Positions 57,508 to 64,000 of a stretch of 64,000 nt of DNA are shown here, piece by piece. The stretch's first letter is position 1. Each line of letters opens with the position of its first letter. Origin of the DNA: Blattamonas nauphoetae (Eukaryota; Preaxostyla; Oxymonadida); the NCBI GenBank assembly GCA_033064195.1, contig JARBJD010000279.1, positions 1-64,000 of the forward strand, read 5' to 3'. Made by a program: the position numbers and the translations under genes. Below the pieces are notes generated by a model. The model had not been told where the DNA came from. It worked only from the letters and a program-made list of their open reading frames with translations, and did not search any database.

Positions 57508-58820
57508 ACTGGCGCACGTAACCCGAAATTGGCACGAAACCCGAAATTGTCAACACCTTCTTAACCCATACTTCATTTTTCTCCGAACCCCTATTTTTGT
57601 GGGTCCCACTTTTTTTATGGGTCATCATCTCGACCCCATAAATCACTTGAGGCAGAAATCGAACCTCCAAAATAGGATCCCTTGTTCAGGGTGCCTATTT
57701 AAGAGCCTTTTTTGGTCCCCAAAAAAATGTTGTCCTTAACATTTTAGCTTAGTGAATCCTAACTTCACGACCACTTTTCTCTACGCCTGTTCAAGATTTT
57801 TCTTTCTCGTTTGATTTATGGTGGTTTAGGATTGTTTTCTCTCGAAATGACAATTTTTTGAAAAATGAAAAATCCTGGGGGGAGCTGGACGAAAAAATGG
57901 GGAAAAAAACTGACTTCCCTGTATAATAAGCTTAAGAGCTCGAAAACTTGTTTTGATCATATCTCCACAACCAGACATAGTTCCGACATGAAGTTTTCAC
58001 CAATATGGATGTTTTGTTGGATATTAATTTTTTCTGAAAATTTTGAGAATTTTCGATGACCTCCTATTTCGGACTTTTTTGCCATTGTCAGCAAAATCGA
58101 TTTCTCACATTCTATCTGAGAGGAGTTTCTTCTTCAGATTCAGTTGATTTGACACAGTCATGACCCGAAATCACCTAAATCCATCATTTTGTTGTTCTCA
58201 GTGATGATAATTGGAATAATGTTAAGACTGTGCGAATAAAAATGAAAATATCTGAAAAGTCCGAAATAGGAGGTCATCGAAAATTCTCAAAATTTTCAGA
58301 AAAAATTAATATCCAACAAAACATCCATATTGGTGAAAACTTCATGTCGGAACTATGTCTGGTTGTGGAGATATGATCAAAACAAGTTTTCGAGCTCTTA
58401 AGCTTATTATACAGGGAAGTCAGTTTTTCCCCATTTTTCGTCCAGCTCCCCCCAGGATTTTTCATTTTCAAAAATTGTCATTTCGAGAGAAAACAATCCT
58501 AAACCACCATAAATCAAACGAGAAAGAAAAATCTTGAACAGGCGTAGAGAAAAGTGGTCGTGAAGTTAGGATTCACTAAGCTAAAATGTTAAGGACAACA
58601 TTTTTTTGGGGACCAAAAAAGGCTCTTAAATAGGCACCCTGAACAAGGGATCCTATTTTGGAGGTTCGATTTCTGCCTCAAGTGATTTATGGGGTCGAGA
58701 TGATGACCCATAAAAAAAGTGGGACCCACAAAAATAGGGGTTCGGAGAAAAATGAAGTATGGGTTAAGAAGGTGTTGACAATTTCGGGTTTCGTGCCAAT
58801 TTCGGGTTACGTGCGCCAGT
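57508..58820. mobile_element. Element E: 1.3 kb foldback/MITE with TA target
   Basis: Two nearly identical inverted arms of about 563 bp (57508-58070 and 58258-58820) surround a 187 bp unique centre. The outermost ends are ACTGGCGCACGTAACCCG and its inverse. TA lies on both sides (57506-57507 and 58821-58822), as produced by Tc1/mariner-type elements. Arms this similar suggest recent insertion or ongoing correction. A small frame crosses each arm (about 65 codons, CFDHISTTRHSSDMKFSPIW), but it simply follows the arm symmetry. It splits the surface-protein gene. Confidence 0.9.
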
Positions 58821-61819
58821 TATGTCTTCCCATAGTCCAGCTGAGCGTTGCTCGACATGCTGAACGTGGGTGAGATCTCGTCCGACCAACAATTGAATTC
58901 GAGGTCGAGATATTGATTGTTGTCTTCGCGGTTGAGAGTCATCCAGCACGCTCCGTGAGGTAGTGTCTTTCCTGTCAGAACCAAAATCAGATTCTCCTTC
59001 GACTCGTCCAGCGATGCTCGCACAGAAGACAGGACGGGTGCTGGTGGAGTGGTGAACACGTTGATCTGAAGATTGATTGTCGTTCCATTCTCCAACGACA
59101 CATTCGCCACAGTGTAGGTTCGATCATAGTCCACTCCATTCGTTTTGAACTCCAGTGGGTCTGATTCTCCCATCGTTGGACGTACAAATGAACCAGAGAT
59201 GTGGTATCCCGTCGTCAGTGTCACTGTCCATCGCTCTCCTACAGGCAGTTCCATTCCCTCCAAGACGAGCATGAACTGCGAGGGATTGTTCTGCTGTTGA
59301 ATCGAAAATAATGTCACTGTGGGAGGCGCATTCGGAATGGTGAAAGTCGGGCTGGTGTGAGACACAATCAGAGTCGATGAGGAGAGTGTCTTCACTGTGT
59401 ATGTCTTCCCATATGACAACAATCCTGACGGATAAACCACAACTGTGTGTGATGATGTCGTTGGTGTCGACGAGAAAGTGAACGAGAACTGACCAATCGA
59501 GATCTCTGTCTGCAGCGCATCTGACGAATCAAACACAACCAGAGTGAACGATCCACCCAAGATCCTGTCCAAGGTCACAACCACAATCGATTCATTCCCA
59601 TTCGATGGGTTCAATTCGGCTTCGATGTTCGTCAGTGTTGATACAGCCGGTGTTGTGAACGACAGCCCAACCATGCTCCCTGCTCGGCTTTCGGGTGTGT
59701 GGTGCCACCACGTCCAGTCTGGCTCGGTCTCTCCTTCAAACACCATCTCGTTGCTTGCTGATTGAGAGGAGCTCTTCTGAACGTCAACAATCTTGTATTC
59801 GGTTGATGACGAGAGACTTGAAATCTGAGGACTGTCGAGTGCGAATGTCGCTGTTCCAGCTGTTTTCGAGAATGACACTTGCTCTGCCACAAATGCATTT
59901 CCATCGGCATCTTCCAGTGTCACATCGTATTTCCTGCTTGTTCCTGTGAACACTCCCTCAAACGATAGAACAACCTCGAATCCATCTCCATCTCCATTCT
60001 CCTGTATCGTCATGTCGACAGAGGTGATTGACGGGCCAATCCAGTCAGGTTTGATCTGTGGGGGGAAGAATATCCCAAAATGAGGCTGTGCTGATGTTGA
60101 GAAACAGTTGATGAACTGACATTGGGGGAGGCCAGTGGAATCATAGAAGCTGCAATCAGTGAATTGTGCGCTGACCGTGGCTGCTGTACAGACATTATCT
60201 TCGAAAAGGACATCAGTTAGAATGACATATCCCGTGGGGAGGTGTTGACCAATTGACACCCCTCCACTGACTCCTCCCTCGTTTTTGGAGAGAGTGCAGT
60301 TGTCGATGCGGCAAGGGCCGTATAAAAAGATGTAAACTGGAGTATTTTGGGCGAGACGAGTGGATGTTGTCGATCGCGAATTTTTGAATGTGCACTGCGC
60401 GATTGTGAAAGGAGAGAAATGCTCACCAGAAATATGCCCACCAGTTCTGGCAGAGGTGTTGTTCACGAACTGGCAATTGAAGAGTGTGCAGAAGAACTTG
60501 TCAGTAGCACTGGAATTGTAAGCGTGCGTCAGATGCAGCGCTCCGCCAAACGACTTATTACTCGTTGATTGACATCTCTCGAATGAGCTGTCTTTGATAA
60601 CAACATCAGCTCGATATCCGGTGATGTCGATGGCTGAACCGTTGGTCTTTGAGGTCAGATATGCAAAGTCACACGACATGATCCACACATGGTTGTGAAC
60701 AGTCGTATCATTGGTACTCTGGGAATGAGAGATGCGGGATGATTTTGAGACATGTGTTGTGTAGGTCTTGCTCGGGTCTTTTGTTGGTTCGGTGATCGGG
60801 TCGGGAGCAGTGTTGGTGATGCACGACGAGAACGAACAGTTCGACAGCAGAGACGAGCCTGCCCAGTCCAACGGTACTCCGCTTGTCCCGCTGAGATGGT
60901 TCGTCGACTCTGACACTGACACCCCAACCAGCCGCTGGGTCAGAAATGAGCACGAAGGAGCGGATCTCGATGAGAGGTGTGTGCTTGTCGTGTTTATCAG
61001 GAAAGATGACGACAGAGACACTGAGCAGCCAACAATCCCAGAAAGACCAGTTCCAAAAAAATGCCCGAAATCGAAAAGCGGGCCCGTTCCAACGAGGAGA
61101 TGCTTAGATTTCACGGTCAACTGACTTCCCACTATCGAGACTGAGCCAACTCCAAAAGTGTCCGCATCATGTCTGTCTGCCAAACTATCGCGAGGTGATG
61201 GAGGAAAGGAGGCTGGGTCGCTCACCAGAGGCAGCAGAGATGGCGATTCTGTCGATGAGTGATGGCTGCATGAGATGATAGAGATGGACGCTGATGATTC
61301 CATTCCGGAATCCCCAATCACAAACGGAGACATGTCTGGGCACGACGTGATTTCACAACGAGAAACCACAAATGTCGATGATCGGATCAAGCCAACAGCT
61401 GTGTCGGGGGTATTTGCATATAATCCCAGATTTTCAAGTCGAAATGTGCTGTTACACACAGCAAACATCACAGAAAGTTGCGTTTCCTGGTGTAATATCC
61501 CGTTCTTTGGGAGTTGTGACCTGCTTTCTGAGGTGAGGTCTCGTGCATTGTTTCTGTGAGATATAGACGTGATTGACCCTGAAAGAGTCAGTCTATGCGA
61601 ATACACAGAGATGTTTTGGGCAAAATAATGACCATCTGGAACCTTGATTTCCAGTTGGGGTGAGAATGATTGGTTGTTCGTGGCTGAGATTCGTTGATCC
61701 AGAAAGTCTGCAAGATCAGAAGAAAATTCACAACGGGGGTATGTGTCTGATGGAGAAAGTGAATAAATCCACGAAATGATGGACAGAATCAGATGGAGAG
61801 GGGAATTCATCAAAATCAA
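58821..61819 (-). CDS. Second giant surface protein, N-terminal part
   Basis: 999 codons starting at ATG 61819 with a signal peptide (HLILSIISWIYSLS). Right-handed beta-helix strands follow (FRLENLGLYANTP, SSFERCQSTSNKSFGGALHL, CQFVNNTSARTGGHISGEHF, NCTLSKNEGGVSGGVSIG). Then come several Ig/TIG-like repeats of about 100 residues ending in YGKTY or YDRTY and starting with PPTVTLF or PPAPVLSSV type segments. The stop at 58820-58822 is made by element E: ACA TA then A of the element. Joining ACA TAC TGG across E restores the frame to the 57505 part, about 1,886 residues in total. No other break is seen. Confidence 0.85.
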
Positions 61820-61894
61820 AAAATGGTTTGATCTTGTTTCACATCTGAATATCGATGAATTGACGGTTTGAATGTGCTTTCACTCGACTTCTTC
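61820..61894. promoter_or_regulatory. Upstream region of the second surface-protein gene
   Basis: Short 5' flank between the start at 61819 and element N. The Polinton-type TTTTTATTTT box is absent. No initiator motif could be assigned. Confidence 0.2.
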
Positions 61895-62308
61895 GGGCAA
61901 AATCATACCCCGTGCCCCCTCACCCAAAATTTCAAATATGCCTATTTTCGATTAATAATCACACTTTTGATGAAATTTTGTGATTTTGAGGGCGAAAAGA
62001 AGCTGCCCATTTTGGCCCGATCCAGCCCATTATTTGTTTCAACACTTCACAAAGATCCTTTTTTCTATGTTACTTTTGAGAATTCACCAATAGTCTTCAC
62101 AGCCCCCCCTGCTCTTGAGCGGGGGGCTGTGAAGACTATCCGACATTATGAAAAAGTGTCTGGAAAAAGGATCGGGTGAAGTGTAGATGAATTTATATCT
62201 CCAAAACCCGGTCTCAAATCGAGAAATAATTGCAAAAATATCGTGAAATGGAGTTAAATCAAGCAACTGTGAAAATATTGGAGGGGGGCACGGGGTCGGA
62301 TTATGCCC
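61895..62308. mobile_element. Element N: 414 bp hairpin MITE
   Basis: Ends GGGCAAAATCATACCCCGTG and the inverse of GGGCATAATCCGACCCCGTG. TTCTTC flanks both sides (61889-61894 and 62309-62314), a 6 bp duplication. Homology of the arms continues inward through CTTCACAAAGATCC/GGATCGGGTGAAG and ends in a perfect hairpin. It lies between two divergently read genes. Confidence 0.7.
62092..62137. repeat. Perfect 17 bp hairpin at the centre of N
   Basis: AGTCTTCACAGCCCCCC, a 12-base loop, then the exact inverse. Confidence 0.9.
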
Positions 62309-62410
62309 TTCTTCGCTTTAGAATAGACTAAGTCAAAATCGTGTTGTGACTTATTGTCGGTTCAGTCTGATCCAAGCCCATTTGTTATTCCGTTCGCAGT
62401 ATTTCTCCGA

Positions 62411-63427
62411 ATGATTGACCAATGGTCTCGCTCAATCTCCTTTACTGAAAGTTCTTCCATTTTTTTTGTTCTCATCATTGAATTCTCACGTGTAGATTCA
62501 TCTCTCTTTCTAAATTGGAAGGGACAAGAAATGGATGAACTCTCCGACAATTCTCCTCTCTCCAAGTCGTTAGTGACCATGATTTGTGAAGAACAGTTCA
62601 TTTCAAATCATGTTGAGGAGAAGGCATTCACTTTATTGACGAACTTAGTCCCACCACCCTCAAATTTTCCGATCGAGCTGGTCTCGACACTGGTTGACAC
62701 AGATGACCCATTGAACGATTTCACGAAAAGTATTTGCATTCTGTTGAGTTGTGGGAATCGCAGAATTTTGGAAGTAACTCTCTCCTTTCTGAGACAAATT
62801 GTTTACCAATCGACATCATCCATCCAATTTGCCCTGCTCGAAACAGACGTGCTCCAACGAGTCATGGCAATTCTCCAACCACACACACTCAGCCACAAAC
62901 CGAACCGAGCGATTCATCATCCACTCATTCGTCTTTTGAAATCGTTCCTCTTCAATATCTCTTCACAACTGATGGCCATCTTATTTTTGGGCGGGGGGAG
63001 ATCACATGATTCTATTCGAGAACTGGTGTTCACAAAAGTATTAATTCCGCTCGAGCCATACTTTCGCTTCATCTGCTCTTCATCGTTTCTGAATTCAGTG
63101 GATGATGCGCCGGAGAGTCACATTGATGTCCTTACTCTGCTTATTGACCTCGGTACTAATCATCCTCCATCGATGGAGATTATCAAATCATTCGGAATCG
63201 CAAATAGTTTCTCCCAACATTTGTCTGAAAAGGAGAACGGAGACAATGTTCTGGAATCATTCGAAGCACTCAAACAAATTTTCGATGAATGGAGACCGAA
63301 AGACGGGGCTGCAACAGCAGGAAGAACACTGATTTTGGATCAATTTCTCGATTTTGTGGAAAAACTGATCACCATAATCGATCACTGCCCTTTCCTCGTA
63401 AACCTAACTTTGTCAAGAAGAAAATGA
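62411..63427 (+). CDS. ARM/HEAT-like helical protein
   Basis: About 338 codons from ATG 62411. The frame is open further upstream, and ATG 62531 (MDELSDNSPL) is another possible start. Text such as DSSLFLNWKGQEMDEL followed by repeated leucine-rich helices (ILEVTLSFLRQIVYQ, LLKSFLFNISSQ, LEPYFRFICSSSFL, LTLLIDLGTNHPP) looks like an armadillo/HEAT-type alpha-solenoid. Many such proteins occur in metamonads without known function. A short intron ending at TGTAG near 62505 is possible. It ends 117 bases before the convergent PUF-like gene. Confidence 0.65.
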   Translation: MIDQWSRSISFTESSSIFFVLIIEFSRVDSSLFLNWKGQEMDELSDNSPLSKSLVTMICEEQFISNHVEEKAFTLLTNLVPPPSNFPIELVSTLVDTDDPLNDFTKSICILLSCGNRRILEVTLSFLRQIVYQSTSSIQFALLETDVLQRVMAILQPHTLSHKPNRAIHHPLIRLLKSFLFNISSQLMAILFLGGGRSHDSIRELVFTKVLIPLEPYFRFICSSSFLNSVDDAPESHIDVLTLLIDLGTNHPPSMEIIKSFGIANSFSQHLSEKENGDNVLESFEALKQIFDEWRPKDGAATAGRTLILDQFLDFVEKLITIIDHCPFLVNLTLSRRK

Positions 63428-63543
63428 GACGAACAAATCACAGTCTTGGTGATTGACTGAAGATACAAACTGAATAAGTTAGGAAAATAATAAAAAAGCC
63501 ATTCCAACTTTCTCGTCACTTCATTCAGTCGCCATTCCTTCTC

Positions 63544-64000
63544 CTACTCGCCCAATCTCGTCAGCACGCGCTGTCCAAATTGGTTCGACCCAATTTTGTT
63601 CCCAGCGCTCATAATCATCTCAGAAAGCTTCCTCCTCTCTGATTCGTTGCTCACTCTTCCCAATACTCTCAGAATCACACTGTGTCCAAATTCGTCCAGA
63701 CACAGCGAGGTGAGAAGAGAGAGGGACGACGTGAACACACCCACAATCTGAGAGAGTGTGGTTGGGTCACAAGATGAGATGATCAATTCGATGATTGTGG
63801 AGCCTACGCGGTGAGTGGAGAGGCGAGAGAGTGAAGGGAGGAAGGACGAGAAGAAGGAGGGGGTGGATGGACGTGAACTGGGAGAGGAAGGATAAGAGGA
63901 AGAATGAGGAAAGAAGAGAAGAGATGGAAAAGATAAGAACGAAAAAAACATCAAAAGAACCACAACTGCCTTCGAATCAGAGTTTTCAAAAGAACAACCA
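63544..64000 (-). CDS. PUF/Nop9-like RNA-binding protein, C-terminal part (partial)
   Basis: The frame is open to the window edge. The last 90 residues look like two Pumilio-type repeats: THRVGSTIIELIISSC, then DEFGHSVILRVLGRVSNESE, then NQFGQRVLTRLGE at the end. The FGxxV(I/L) helix starts are characteristic of PUF repeats, which bind RNA bases one per repeat. The Ser/Phe/Pro-rich stretch at 63830-63960 could be a linker or an intron ending CGCGTAG near 63805. The rest of the gene is to the right of the window. Confidence 0.6.
   Translation of the reverse strand, partial: GCSFENSDSKAVVVLLMFFSFLSFPSLLFFPHSSSYPSSPSSRPSTPSFFSSFLPSLSRLSTHRVGSTIIELIISSCDPTTLSQIVGVFTSSLSLLTSLCLDEFGHSVILRVLGRVSNESERRKLSEMIMSAGNKIGSNQFGQRVLTRLGE

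Noticed and set aside
57865-58537. Small genes in the arms of element E
   Set aside because: The same frame appears in both arms only because they are inverted copies. It is short, lacks domain character and overlaps the terminal repeat.

Overview
The window looks like a chromosome piece from an anaerobic or endobiotic metamonad protist. An oxymonad such as Blattamonas is my best guess. The long frames read with the standard code. Two very large parallel-beta-helix surface proteins are present, one ending in a membrane-tethered pseudokinase, and a Polinton and many DNA transposons surround them. Species assignment is inference.

Layout. 1-12724: right part of a Polinton (Maverick), left end outside the window, decayed at its left and largely readable from 2.9 kb on. 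12725-46619: one host gene (beta-helix ectodomain, transmembrane helix, pseudokinase) running left to right. It survives only as short segments: 12725-12967, 21776-21938, 22455-23367, 30679-31013, 31536-33736, 38459-41566 and 45772-46619. Between them lie large insertions: L (12968-21775, with hAT-like A nested inside), K (21939-22454), I (23368-30678, with hAT-like B inside it and MULE-like C inside B), J (about 31014-31528), F (33737-38458) and G (41567-45771). At the junctions with readable coding on both sides, removing the insertion and one target copy rejoins the host frame. 46973-54049: insertion H, containing MULE-like D, in the intergenic space.

54844-61819 (minus): a second giant surface protein, split by a 1.3 kb foldback element E at a duplicated TA. 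Removing E restores a frame of about 1,886 codons. 61895-62308: a small hairpin element N. 62411-63427 (plus): an ARM/HEAT-like protein. 63544-64000 (minus): the C-terminal end of a PUF-like protein, cut by the window edge.

Roughly three quarters of the window is inserted DNA. Target-site duplications are visible for A and B (8 bp, hAT-like), C, D and I (9 bp, Mutator-like), K and L (8 bp), E (TA) and N (6 bp). F, G and H form a family I do not recognise. Each has a small foldback unit next to a large unit at one end, with related end sequences. Many elements carry pieces of host genes (kinase, phosphatase-like, coiled coil, beta-helix). The Polinton genes share a TTTTTATTTT box placed mostly 6-7 bases before the start codon. 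The host genes do not show it.
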